This document shows, in pieces, positions 56,654-64,000 of a DNA stretch of 64,000 bases. Under the pieces are notes generated by a model. That model searched no databases, was not told the origin of the DNA, and saw only the letters and a list, made by a program, of their open reading frames with translations. The DNA is taken from contig CAWAPQ010000013.1 in NCBI GenBank assembly GCA_963783965.1, positions 1 through 64,000 of the forward strand, written 5' to 3'. Source of the stretch: Bog-473 sp963783965. GTDB lineage: Bacteria; Actinomycetota; Acidimicrobiia; Acidimicrobiales; RAAP-2. The position numbers were made by a program, and so were the translations under genes. The stretch's first letter is position 1. Each line of letters begins with the position of its first letter.

Positions 56654-57159
56654 CGGCGCCGGCTGGCCACCAGCGCGTCACGGGTGAGTTCCATCTGCCC
56701 GCAGTGCTGGAACAGCTCCTCCAGAATGTGGACGAGCACGGCCCCCTTCCTCTGGGTGTAGGGCACCGGGTCGTCGGGGTCGGGCCGGACGTTGACCGGC
56801 GGGGCGGCCGCGTTCAAGCCCACCAGGTCCTCCCGGAGCCGGCGGCGGGCCTGATCGGTGCGGCGCACCAGGCCGGCGACGTCGCCACTGGCCGTGAACT
56901 CCTCGGCGCGGTCGCGCTGGATCGGCCGCTCGGCCACCGTGGCCCCGCCCCAGTACTCCATGACGCCGAGACAGTGGGTCAGGATGACGTAGGCCGAGTT
57001 GGTGTCGCGGAACGGGGGGCGCCGGTTGACGAGCTCGTCACCGAGATCCTCCACGATGGCCGTCATCTGGTTGAGCGCCAGATCCACGAACCACAGGTAG
57101 TCGCTGGCGGGGAGGGTGACCGGTGCCGCCCCCTCGTCCTCAGTGGGCGACCCAGGCAT
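56650..57159 (-). CDS. DinB-family (DUF664-like) putative metal-dependent enzyme
   Basis: Four-helix-bundle protein of the DinB superfamily, about 169 residues. Seen: SDYLWFVDLALNQMTAIVED, LGDELVNRRPPFRDTNSAYV, ILTHCLGVMEYWGGATVAER with a metal His, and VLVHILEELFQHCGQMELTR with the second and third His positions. Members are thiol-transferases or bind zinc/nickel; in actinobacteria some are mycothiol-dependent. ATG at 57159 overlaps the end of the Rrf2 gene by 20 bases; a later start (VTLPASDYLWF) is possible. Confidence 0.8.
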   Translation of the reverse strand: MPGSPTEDEGAAPVTLPASDYLWFVDLALNQMTAIVEDLGDELVNRRPPFRDTNSAYVILTHCLGVMEYWGGATVAERPIQRDRAEEFTASGDVAGLVRRTDQARRRLREDLVGLNAAAPPVNVRPDPDDPVPYTQRKGAVLVHILEELFQHCGQMELTRDALVASRRR

Positions 57160-57592
57160 CCGGGTCGGTCACCAGCTTTTGCACGTGGGGCGGGAGCTTC
57201 CCCGAAATCACGTCGTTCAGGGTGATCTTCTCGAGCACGGAGCGCAGGCTGGCCCGGACGGCGACCCAGACCTGCTGGAGGTTCTCGGCCGCACCGTCGT
57301 AGCTGGTGGCCTCGGGCCGGTAGCCGCGCACCTCGGCGAGCGGGCCGTCCAGGGCGCGGATGACGTCGGCGATCGTGATGGCGTCCGGATCACGGGCCAG
57401 CCGGTAGCCGCCCTCCGCTCCCCGCTGGCTGGCCACCACGCCGGCCCGGCGCAGGTCAGCCAGGATGGCCCCCAGGAACCGGGGCGGCAGGCCCTGCTCC
57501 CCGGCCAGGTACTCGGCCGTCTGCGGCGTCCCGGCCGCCGCCAGGGCGAGCAGGGCCCGGATTCCGTAGTCGACCTTGGCCGGGATGTGCAT
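57140..57592 (-). CDS. Rrf2-family transcriptional regulator
   Basis: Winged-helix DNA-binding regulator, 150 residues. Seen: MHIPAKVDYGIRALLALAAA, PQTAEYLAGEQGLPPRFLGA and ILADLRRAGVVASQRGAEGG (recognition helix and wing), YRLARDPDAITIADVIRALD. There are no cysteines in the protein, so it cannot hold the Fe-S cluster that IscR and NsrR carry. It may still sense another ligand. It is followed by the DinB and small CC genes, forming a three-gene minus-strand unit. A SUF operon lies 4 kb away and an IscR-like half site precedes it, but a link is speculative. Confidence 0.88.
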   Translation of the reverse strand: MHIPAKVDYGIRALLALAAAGTPQTAEYLAGEQGLPPRFLGAILADLRRAGVVASQRGAEGGYRLARDPDAITIADVIRALDGPLAEVRGYRPEATSYDGAAENLQQVWVAVRASLRSVLEKITLNDVISGKLPPHVQKLVTDPDAWVAH

Positions 57593-57665
57593 GACGAGAG
57601 TCTGCCCGCGCCGCGCCCCGCGGCCACTTCCCTACCTGGCGGGCGGCCGTGCCAAGATCTCAGGC

Positions 57666-58253
57666 ATGGCACGGATCGCGCTCCACATCACCGGCGACGA
57701 CAAGGCGGACGCGGTCCTGAGCCGCGACCCCCTGGCCCTGCTGATCGGGATGGTGCTCGACCAGCAGGTGACGATAGAGAAGGCGTTCTCCTCGCCGGCC
57801 GACCTCCTGCAGCGGCTCGGCACGTCGGGGCCGCTCAACGCCGCCACCATCGCCGCCATGGACCCCGACGAGCTGGCGGCCGTCTTCCGGGAGCAGCCGG
57901 CGCTGCACCGCTACCCCGGCTCCATGGCCGGCCGGGTCCAGGCCGTCTGCCGTGTGGTGGCCGACGAGTACGGGAACAAGGCCGACAACGTTTGGAAGGG
58001 CGTCCAGAGCGGCGACGAGCTGATCGGTCGCCTGCGCGCCCTGCCGGGCTTCGGCGAGCAGAAGGCCAAGATCTTCGCCGCGCTGCTGGGCAAGCAGCTG
58101 GGCGTGTGCCCGGAGGGGTGGCGCAAGGTCACCACCCCCTACGGCAAGGAGGGCAGCTCGCTCTCGGTGGCCGACATCACCGACCCCGAGAGCCTGGCCA
58201 AGGTCAGAGCGACCAAGAAGGCCATGAAGGCGAAGGCAAAAGCCGGGGCGTGA
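57666..58253 (+). CDS. HhH-GPD family base-excision DNA repair protein
   Basis: Helix-hairpin-helix protein related to DNA glycosylases. 195 residues. Seen: ALHITGDDKADAVLSRDPLA, LLIGMVLDQQVTIEKAFSSP (DNA-binding helix), AATIAAMDPDELAAVFREQP, GRVQAVCRVVADEYGNKADN, LRALPGFGEQKAKIFAALLG (the hairpin motif with G-F-G), and C-terminal Lys/Ala-rich AKKAMKAKAKAGA-like tail. ATG at 57666 precedes conserved ARIALHITGDD. No Fe-S cysteine cluster is seen. Stop overlaps the thiE start by four bases (GTGA). Lesion specificity unknown. Confidence 0.85.
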   Translation: MARIALHITGDDKADAVLSRDPLALLIGMVLDQQVTIEKAFSSPADLLQRLGTSGPLNAATIAAMDPDELAAVFREQPALHRYPGSMAGRVQAVCRVVADEYGNKADNVWKGVQSGDELIGRLRALPGFGEQKAKIFAALLGKQLGVCPEGWRKVTTPYGKEGSSLSVADITDPESLAKVRATKKAMKAKAKAGA

Positions 58254-58909
58254 CCGGGCGCCCCGACCTCTCGGAGCGCCGCCTCTACCTCTGCACGCCG
58301 GACCGGCCCGACCTGGCCGCCTTCCTGCGCGACTGCATCGCCGGCGGGGTGGACGTCGTCCAGCTCCGTGACAAGGACCTCGAGGCCAAGCCGCTGCTGG
58401 CCCGGGCCAGGGTGGCGGCCGCCGTGTGCCGCGACCTGGGCGTGCCCTTCGTGCTGAACGACCGGCCCGACCTCGCGCTCGAGGTGGGGGCGGACGGCGT
58501 GCATGTGGGCCAGGAGGACGCGCCGGCGTCGCTGGCCCGGCGCATTTTGGGCCCCGAGGCCATCGTCGGCCTGTCGACGCACGGTATGGCCGACCTCGAG
58601 GGCGCGGCCGATCAGGACGTGAACTACATCTCGGCGGGGCCCGTGGAAGCGACCCCGACCAAGCCCGGCCGTGCCGGCACCGGGCTGGGCTACCTCACTC
58701 GGGCCAGCGCACGCTCCAGTGTTCCTGTCTTCGTGACAGGCGGAGTGACCCCCGAGATGATTCCCGCTCTGACGAGCGCCGGTGCCCGCCACTTCGTCGT
58801 AGTCCGCTACCTGACCCGCGCCAGCGATGCCCGAAATGCGGCCCGGGCTCTTCGTCAGGCGATCGATCGAGCGTCGAGTAACGCGCCGTCTCCGGCGCCT
58901 CGGACGTGA
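58250..58909 (+). CDS. thiE: thiamine-phosphate synthase
   Basis: Condenses hydroxymethylpyrimidine pyrophosphate and hydroxyethylthiazole phosphate into thiamine phosphate. Intact, 219 residues. Seen: RRLYLCTPDRPDLAAFLRDC, IAGGVDVVQLRDKDLEAKPL (substrate loop QLRDKD), VPFVLNDRPDLALEVGADGV and HVGQEDAPASLARRILGPEA (the LNDR-D..-ADGVHVGQED motif), GLSTHGMADLEGAADQDVNY and ISAGPVEATPTKPGRAGTGL, then VFVTGGVTPEMIPALTSAGA. GTG at 58250. It supplies the ThDP cofactor needed by AceE about 2 kb away. No TPP riboswitch is visible upstream, expected since it is internal to a two-gene unit. Confidence 0.92.
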   Translation: MTGRPDLSERRLYLCTPDRPDLAAFLRDCIAGGVDVVQLRDKDLEAKPLLARARVAAAVCRDLGVPFVLNDRPDLALEVGADGVHVGQEDAPASLARRILGPEAIVGLSTHGMADLEGAADQDVNYISAGPVEATPTKPGRAGTGLGYLTRASARSSVPVFVTGGVTPEMIPALTSAGARHFVVVRYLTRASDARNAARALRQAIDRASSNAPSPAPRT

Positions 58910-59107
58910 CGGGGACGGCGGGGGCCTCGGGGGCGGTCTCCGCCTCCTGGTCGTAGGGCTGCGCAGGCACGGGCTCGCCCGCGTCCAGGCCTACCGTGAA
59001 CTTCGTCCCACCCCAACCCGACACGCCCTACTCATCGGCGCCCTGAGCGCCCTCTTGAGCACGATCGCCGGTTGCGGCCGCCATTGTTGACGGACCGTTG
59101 TGATCAC
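58910..59107. other. short interval without a convincing gene
   Basis: Two hundred bases between the convergent ends of thiE and the alpha/beta hydrolase. A minus-strand frame reaching into thiE reads PAQPYDQEAETAPEAPAVP, but it overlaps thiE by about 215 bases and lacks an obvious ribosome site. It probably contains terminators; I could not see a clear hairpin with a T run. Confidence 0.35.
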
Positions 59108-59857
59108 TCAGTGGCGCCGCTCCAACCACCCCACCAGGATCGCGATGACCCGGGGGTCGGCCCGGAGCCAGTGGCCGGCGCCCAACACCGTGTGCAGCTC
59201 GGAGGGCCCCGTGGCGGCGTCGGCCAGGGCCCGGGCGTCGGCCAGGGGCACGTCGGGGTCGTCGGAGCCGTGGACCATCAACAGCGGCCGTCCCTTCAGC
59301 AGGGCGGCGTCCTCGGCCGGGTGCAGGACGGAGAGCTCCTTGGCCCAGGTGTCGGCCGAGGCCGGGAACCCGGGTGTGCTGACGACGCCGGTCTGGCGGC
59401 AGCGCTCCAACAGCTGCTCGGGGTCGGCGGCCAGCGGGCCCAGGTCGGCCGGCGTGCCCAGGCAGGCCACGCCCGCCACCCGCTCGTCCCCGGCGGCCAG
59501 GTGCAGCGCCAGCACGCCGCCGAAGCCGAAGCCCACCACCAGGCGGGGAGCCGCCTCGGGGATCTCCGCCGCGGCCAGGTGCCCCAGGTCGTCCAGCCAG
59601 CCCAGCGCCGAGAAGTCGCCCGCCGACTCGCCGGCCCCCCGCAGGGAGGCCGTCACCACCCGCCAGCCCGACTCCCGGGTCAACCGGTCGGCCAGGGCGG
59701 GGTAGGTCAGGGCGACGTCGGCGGCCGCCCCCTTGGGCCGGGGCAGGTCGTGCACCAAGACCACGTGGCCGTGGGCCGCCGTCCCCGGCGGGGTGGCGCT
59801 GGCGTAGGTGGCGAGGTCCCCCGCCGGCCCGGGGCGGAGCCTGAAGGGCCCCGGCAC
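59108..59857 (-). CDS. alpha/beta-fold hydrolase-like protein lacking the nucleophile Ser
   Basis: 249 residues, intact, with the alpha/beta hydrolase shape: HVVLVHDLPRPKGAAADVAL, ESGWRVVTASLRGAGESAGD, APRLVVGFGFGGVLALHLAA, KGRPLLMVHGSDDPDVPLAD, and LHTVLGAGHWLRADPRVIAI. The elbow, normally G-x-S-x-G, here reads GFGFGG with Gly at the nucleophile position, while the acid (GSDD) and His (AGHW) are present. It may be a non-hydrolytic binding protein or use another residue. GTG at 59857 lies one base after the acyl-CoA dehydrogenase stop region, so it is probably the distal gene of an acyl-CoA dehydrogenase operon. Confidence 0.8.
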   Translation of the reverse strand: MPGPFRLRPGPAGDLATYASATPPGTAAHGHVVLVHDLPRPKGAAADVALTYPALADRLTRESGWRVVTASLRGAGESAGDFSALGWLDDLGHLAAAEIPEAAPRLVVGFGFGGVLALHLAAGDERVAGVACLGTPADLGPLAADPEQLLERCRQTGVVSTPGFPASADTWAKELSVLHPAEDAALLKGRPLLMVHGSDDPDVPLADARALADAATGPSELHTVLGAGHWLRADPRVIAILVGWLERRH

Positions 59858-59858
59858 G

Positions 59859-60974
59859 TCAGATGCCGATGCGCTGTGCCAGCAGCTCGCGGTGGTACGA
59901 GGGATCGCCCAGCAACAGCTCCGAGGACTTGGCCCGCTTGAAGTACAGGTGGGCCGGGTGCTCCCACGTGAAGCCGATGCCCCCGTGGATCTGGATGTTC
60001 TCGGCGGCCGAGTGGAAGTAGGCCTCCGAGCAGTAGGACTTGGCCAACGACGCCACCACCGGCAGCTCGTCGGAGTCCTCGGCCGCGGCCCAGGCCGCGT
60101 AGTAGGCGGCCGACTTGGCCGACTCGACCTCCAAGAGCATGTCGGCGCACTTGTGCTTGATGGCCTGGAAGCTGCCGATGGGACGCCCGAACTGGATGCG
60201 GGTCTTGGCGTACTCGACCGAGGCGTCGAGCACGTGCTGGGCCCCGCCCACCTGCTCGGCCGCCAGCGCCACGGCGGCGAGGTCGAGCGTCTTGGACAGG
60301 CCCGCTTCGGCCCCGCCGTCGACCCCGATCAACGCGGCCGGTGTGCCGGAGAACTCGAGCCGGGCCTGCTTGCGCGTCTGGTCCATCGTCGGCAGCGGCG
60401 TGCGCGTGAGCCCGGCGGCGTCACCCTGCACGGCGAAGAGCGAGACGCCCGCGCCCGTGCGGGCGGCCACGATGATGAGGTTGGCCACGTGCCCGTCGAT
60501 GACGAACATCTTGTGGCCGTCGAGGACCCAACCCCCGTCCTTCTGTGTCGCCGCCAGCTCGATGCCCGAGAAGTCCCACTTCCCGTTGTCCTCGGTGATG
60601 GCCAGCGTGGCGATCGTCTCCCCCGAGGCGATGCCCGGGAGATAGGACTTCTTGGCCTCGTCGTCGCCCGAGGTGAGCAGCGCGTTGGCGCCCAGCGCCA
60701 CCGACGAGAAGAAGGGCGCGCACAGCAGCGCCGCCCCCATCTCCTCGAGCACCACCAAGAGCTCGACGTAGGAGAACCCCGAGCCGCCGAACTCCTCGGG
60801 GATGGTCAGCGACTGCAGGCCCAACTGATCGGCCATCTGGCTCCACACGGCGGGGTCGTAGCCCTCGGTCGTGTCCATGAGGCGGCGCACCTCGGACTCG
60901 GGGGACTTCTCGCTCAGGAAGCGGCGCACCGCGGTGCGCAGCTCCTCCTGCTCGTCACTGAAGGCGAAATTCAT
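59859..60974 (-). CDS. acyl-CoA dehydrogenase
   Basis: FAD-dependent oxidation of acyl-CoA. Intact, 371 residues. Seen: MNFAFSDEQEELRTAVRRFL, LGLQSLTIPEEFGGSGFSYV, ELLVVLEEMGAALLCAPFFS, LAITEDNGKWDFSGIELAAT, KMFVIDGHVANLIIVAARTG, YAKTRIQFGRPIGSFQAIKH (FAD and subunit contacts), and C-terminal NIQIHGGIGFTWEHPAHLYF. ATG at 60974. It has the HGGIGFTWEH end of FadE proteins. Divergent from the metallo-beta-lactamase-fold gene. Substrate unknown. Confidence 0.9.
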   Translation of the reverse strand: MNFAFSDEQEELRTAVRRFLSEKSPESEVRRLMDTTEGYDPAVWSQMADQLGLQSLTIPEEFGGSGFSYVELLVVLEEMGAALLCAPFFSSVALGANALLTSGDDEAKKSYLPGIASGETIATLAITEDNGKWDFSGIELAATQKDGGWVLDGHKMFVIDGHVANLIIVAARTGAGVSLFAVQGDAAGLTRTPLPTMDQTRKQARLEFSGTPAALIGVDGGAEAGLSKTLDLAAVALAAEQVGGAQHVLDASVEYAKTRIQFGRPIGSFQAIKHKCADMLLEVESAKSAAYYAAWAAAEDSDELPVVASLAKSYCSEAYFHSAAENIQIHGGIGFTWEHPAHLYFKRAKSSELLLGDPSYHRELLAQRIGI

Positions 60975-61078
60975 GCCAGGGCTCCTCTGCCTCTTCCCCC
61001 GGCAGCCCGGCCGGCGGTCCTGCCAGCGTGTCTACCAGACGTGGCAGCGGTGCGACCAGATTGTGCCACGCTGGTGCG

Positions 61079-61696
61079 ATGGGACAGCTGGAGCAGATCT
61101 GGAGCGATGCGACGGCCGAGGTCCACCAGATTGTGGTGGGACCCATGGACAACAACGTCTACATCCTGCGCTGCCGCCGCACCGGCGACGCCATGCTCAT
61201 TGACGCCGCGAACGAGCACGAGGAGCTGCTCGAGATCTGCAAGAAGCTGGGCGTCAACCAGGTGGTGGAGACGCACGGGCACTGGGACCACATCCAGGCG
61301 GTGCCCGCGGTGCGTGACGCCGGCATCTCGGTGGCGGTGACCAGCGCCGACGCCGGGATGCTCCCGAGTTACGACCTGATTCTGGAGGACGACGAGCAGC
61401 TCAGCGTGGGCGACCTGCGCATCAAGACCCTGGCCACCCCCGGTCACACCCCCGGCTCCATCTGCTTCGCCGTCGAGGGCACGAACCTCCTGTTCACGGG
61501 CGACACCCTCTTCCCCGGCGGCCCGGGCAACACCTCGTTCGAGAATGCCGACTTCGACACCATCATTGAGTCGATCGACCGCCGGATCTTCGCCGCCTTC
61601 GAACCCGACACCCTGGTCCTGCCCGGCCACGGCACCTCCACCACGGTCGGAAACGAGTCGCCTCACCTGGGCGAATGGGTCGACCGAGGTTGGTGA
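61079..61696 (+). CDS. metallo-beta-lactamase-fold hydrolase (glyoxalase II-like)
   Basis: Zinc hydrolase, 205 residues, intact. Seen: VGPMDNNVYILRCRRTGDAM, LIDAANEHEELLEICKKLGV, VETHGHWDHIQAVPAVRD (the H-x-H-x-D-H motif), TPGHTPGSICFAVEGTNLLF (next metal His), TGDTLFPGGPG (bridging Asp) and LVLPGHGTSTTVGNE (last His). Close to the glyoxalase II and persulfide-dioxygenase-like group. ATG at 61079, which follows a short purine stretch. It precedes the SUF operon on the same strand with a 79-base gap. Substrate undetermined. Confidence 0.88.
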   Translation: MGQLEQIWSDATAEVHQIVVGPMDNNVYILRCRRTGDAMLIDAANEHEELLEICKKLGVNQVVETHGHWDHIQAVPAVRDAGISVAVTSADAGMLPSYDLILEDDEQLSVGDLRIKTLATPGHTPGSICFAVEGTNLLFTGDTLFPGGPGNTSFENADFDTIIESIDRRIFAAFEPDTLVLPGHGTSTTVGNESPHLGEWVDRGW

Positions 61697-61737
61697 GGAC
61701 CGCCGCGGGGAGTCCGCCGGAATCTTCGCGGCGGCCC

Positions 61738-61775
61738 CTATCGAAATACCTGACTAAAACGCTAAGCTTTACGAA
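61738..61775 (+). promoter_or_regulatory. AT-rich promoter region with IscR-like half-site before sufC
   Basis: An AT-rich patch in a GC-rich genome directly upstream of the sufC GTG. ATACCTGACT at 61745-61754 fits the left half of the known IscR type-1 box (ATASYYGACT) but the right half does not. A binding regulator is an inference; an Rrf2 gene lies 4 kb away but has no cysteines. Confidence 0.45.
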
Positions 61776-62515
<740 letters not shown>

Positions 62516-62519
<4 letters not shown>

Positions 62520-63790
62520 CGTCCCCCGCGAGCGGGCCTCCTCCCGCCACGCCGGCGCCGCTCAACGTCGAGGCGCTGCGCAAGGACTTCCCCCTGCTGA
62601 CGCGCACGGTGAACGGGCGGCCGGTCGTGTATCTCGATTCGGCCTCCTCCGCGCTGCAGCCCCAGTCCGTCATCGGCGCCATGTCGCACTACTACGAGAC
62701 GACGCATGCCAACGTGCACCGCGGCGTCTACGCCACCGCCGAGGAGGCCACCGCCCTGTACGAGCGGGCCCGCCTGGTGTCCGGGCGCTTCGTCGGCGCG
62801 CCGGACCCGGCGCGCGAGGTGGTCTTCACCAAGAACACGACCGAGTCGCTCAACCTGGTCGCCCAGTCCTGGGGCCGGGCCAACCTGCGCGCCGGCGACG
62901 CCGTGCTCCTCACCGAAATGGAGCACCACGCCAACATGGTGCCCTGGATGATCCTCTCCGAGGAGCTCGGCGGACTCGAACTGCGGTACATCCCGATCGA
63001 CGACTCCGGTCGTTTGGTGCTCGACGACCTCGACCGGCTGGTGGACGGCGTCAAGGTCGTCGGTGTCTCGTGCATGTCCAACGTGCTCGGGACCATCCCC
63101 CCCGTCCGCCACATCGCCGACGCGGCCCATGCCGCCGGCGCCGTCGTGGTGGCCGATGGCGCGCAGCTCGTCCCGCACTCGCCGGTCGACGTACGCGACC
63201 TCGACGTCGACTTCCTCGCCTTCTCGGCGCACAAGATGATGGGACCGACAGGCATCGGCGTCCTGTGGGGCCGGGCCGAGCTGCTCGACGCCATGCCGCC
63301 CTTCCTCGGCGGCGGCGGGATGATCCTCGACGTCAAGCTGGACGGCTTCCGTCCCGCCCCTCCCCCGGCCCGCTTCGAGGCCGGCACGCCACCCATCGCC
63401 GAGGCGATCGGCCTGACGGCGGCCATCGCCTACCTCAACGACGTCGGGATGGACCGCATCAGGGCCCACGAGCTGGCGCTGACCAACTTTGCGCTGGCGC
63501 GGCTGGACGAGAAGCTGGGCTCGGACGTGCGGGTCTTCGGCCCGCCCGCCGGTCACGACCGCGGCGGGGTGCTGTCGCTGGCCTACCGGGACGTGCACGC
63601 GCACGACCTGGCACAGGTACTCGACCAGTTCGGCGTGTGCGTACGCCCGGGCCACCACTGCGCCAAGCCGCTGATGCGCCGCCTCGGCGTGCAGGCCACC
63701 GCTCGGGCCTCGTTGTCGCTGTTCAGCGACGAGCACGACATTGAGGTGCTGATCGAAGGATTGCTGGAAGCCGGTAGATTGTTCGGCTAA
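62516..63790 (+). CDS. sufS: cysteine desulfurase
   Basis: PLP-dependent enzyme that releases sulfur from cysteine for Fe-S assembly. Intact, 424 residues. Seen: RPVVYLDSASSALQPQSVIG, ANVHRGVYATAEEATALYER, TKNTTESLNLVAQSWGRANL, LLTEMEHHANMVPWMILSEE, VVADGAQLVPHSPVDVRDLD, FLAFSAHKMMGPTGIGVLWG (PLP lysine in SAHK), GGGGMILDVKLDGFRPAPPP, and RPGHHCAKPLMRRLGVQATA (catalytic Cys). ATG at 62516 overlaps the sufC stop. It belongs to the group II desulfurases that need SufU or SufE; sufU follows directly. Confidence 0.95.
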
Positions 63791-64000
63791 TGGCCGACCT
63801 CGAAGAGCTGTACCGCGAGATCATCCTCGACCACTACCGCTCCCCCCGGAACCGAGGCGAACTGGACTCCCCACCGGCCCACCGGGTGGAGGGCTTCAAC
63901 CCCCTGTGTGGTGACGAGGTCGTCGTGTCCATGGTCGTGGAGGACGGCAAGCTGGCCGACCTCAAGATCGGCGGCTCGGGCTGTTCGATCAGCCAGTCCT
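63790..64000 (+). CDS. sufU: Fe-S assembly sulfur-transfer protein, cut by the window end
   Basis: Zinc-dependent acceptor of sulfur from SufS. Partial, about 70 residues visible. Seen: MADLEELYREIILDHYRSPR, NRGELDSPPAHRVEGFNPLC GDEVVVSMVVEDG (first zinc/sulfur Cys in NPLCGD) and LKIGGSGCSISQS (second Cys region). The spacing (the GCSIS Cys about 27 residues after the NPLCGD Cys) matches SufU. ATG at 63790 overlaps the sufS stop (TAATG), so it is translated with it. The third Cys lies beyond the window. Confidence 0.9.
   Translation, partial: MADLEELYREIILDHYRSPRNRGELDSPPAHRVEGFNPLCGDEVVVSMVVEDGKLADLKIGGSGCSISQS

Noticed and set aside
57116..58909. 597-codon plus-strand frame ending as ThiE
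   Set aside because: Only the last 219 codons (from GTG 58250) are ThiE; the upstream part is antisense to Rrf2 and in the wrong frame of the HhH-GPD gene.
58695..59024. 109-codon minus-strand frame overlapping the end of thiE
   Set aside because: Two thirds of it lies antisense to conserved ThiE sequence. No ribosome site and no known domain, although the Pro/Glu/Ala-rich part beyond thiE is not excluded.
59808..61340. 510-codon plus-strand frame antisense to acyl-CoA dehydrogenase
   Set aside because: Shadow of an intact minus-strand FadE gene and of the metallo-beta-lactamase-fold gene in another frame.

Overview
The window is a high-GC, GTG-rich, densely packed chromosomal segment. It looks like an uncultured actinobacterium, most likely of the Acidimicrobiia type. 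This is an inference from gene content and from family resemblance judged by eye: homodimeric AceE, FadE-type acyl-CoA dehydrogenases, an LLM flavin oxidoreductase, an AccA3-like biotin carboxylase and a SUF operon. No rRNA, tRNA, CRISPR array, insertion sequence or phage was seen.

Layout. 1-5.3 kb: partial aldehyde dehydrogenase, acyl-CoA synthetase, two GNATs, Tag glycosylase, quinone oxidoreductase. 5.9-11.2 kb: secreted sulfatase, a secreted small protein, LLM oxidoreductase, SDR, and an ArsR/SRPBCC pair with an operator palindrome over its start codon. 11.2-18.2 kb: a double retropepsin-like protease, then a minus-strand surface-sugar operon (two GT2s, UDP-xylose synthase, UDP-glucose dehydrogenase, RmlD, RmlB). 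18.2-22.3 kb: BirA facing its likely substrate (biotin carboxylase/BCCP), M20 amidohydrolase, small monooxygenase. 22.4-24.3 kb: small unknown protein, TPR protein and unassigned sequence. 24.3-29.9 kb: GNAT, methylmalonyl-CoA mutase, VOC protein, CtaG-like protein, aldo/keto reductase, hydrolase. 30-41 kb: methyltransferase, CapA-like protein, rhodanese-ThiF protein, nitroreductase, a frame-broken methyltransferase-like gene, cobalamin adenosyltransferase, MetH, membrane protein, hydrolase. 41-48 kb: VOC proteins, PAP2 phosphatase, small conserved proteins, stand-alone Clp N-domain, acyl-CoA dehydrogenase, encapsulin-cargo DyP peroxidase. 48.4-56.3 kb: a 2-oxoacid dehydrogenase locus (LipB-LipA fusion, E2, E3, divergent RNase H and AceE). 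56.3-64 kb: DinB, Rrf2, HhH-GPD, ThiE, hydrolase, acyl-CoA dehydrogenase, metallo-beta-lactamase-fold hydrolase and a sufC-sufS-sufU operon running off the window.

Quality warning. Most genes in 1-12 kb and 25.7-43.5 kb are broken by single extra bases, while 12-25 kb and 43.5-64 kb are nearly clean. The extra base usually sits at the third position of a codon, as if both alleles of a synonymous wobble base had been written side by side (for example ctc/ctg written as ctcg). Reading through these sites restores full family-like proteins. I therefore annotate whole genes across the breaks and regard them as probable consensus artefacts of a strain mixture, not as pseudogenes or programmed frameshifts.

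Functional themes: fatty and branched acid oxidation (FadE, acyl-CoA synthetase, mutase, biotin carboxylase), B12-dependent enzymes (MCM, adenosyltransferase, MetH), lipoate-dependent pyruvate oxidation with its own lipoylation enzyme, rhamnose/xylose surface glycan synthesis, and Fe-S assembly.
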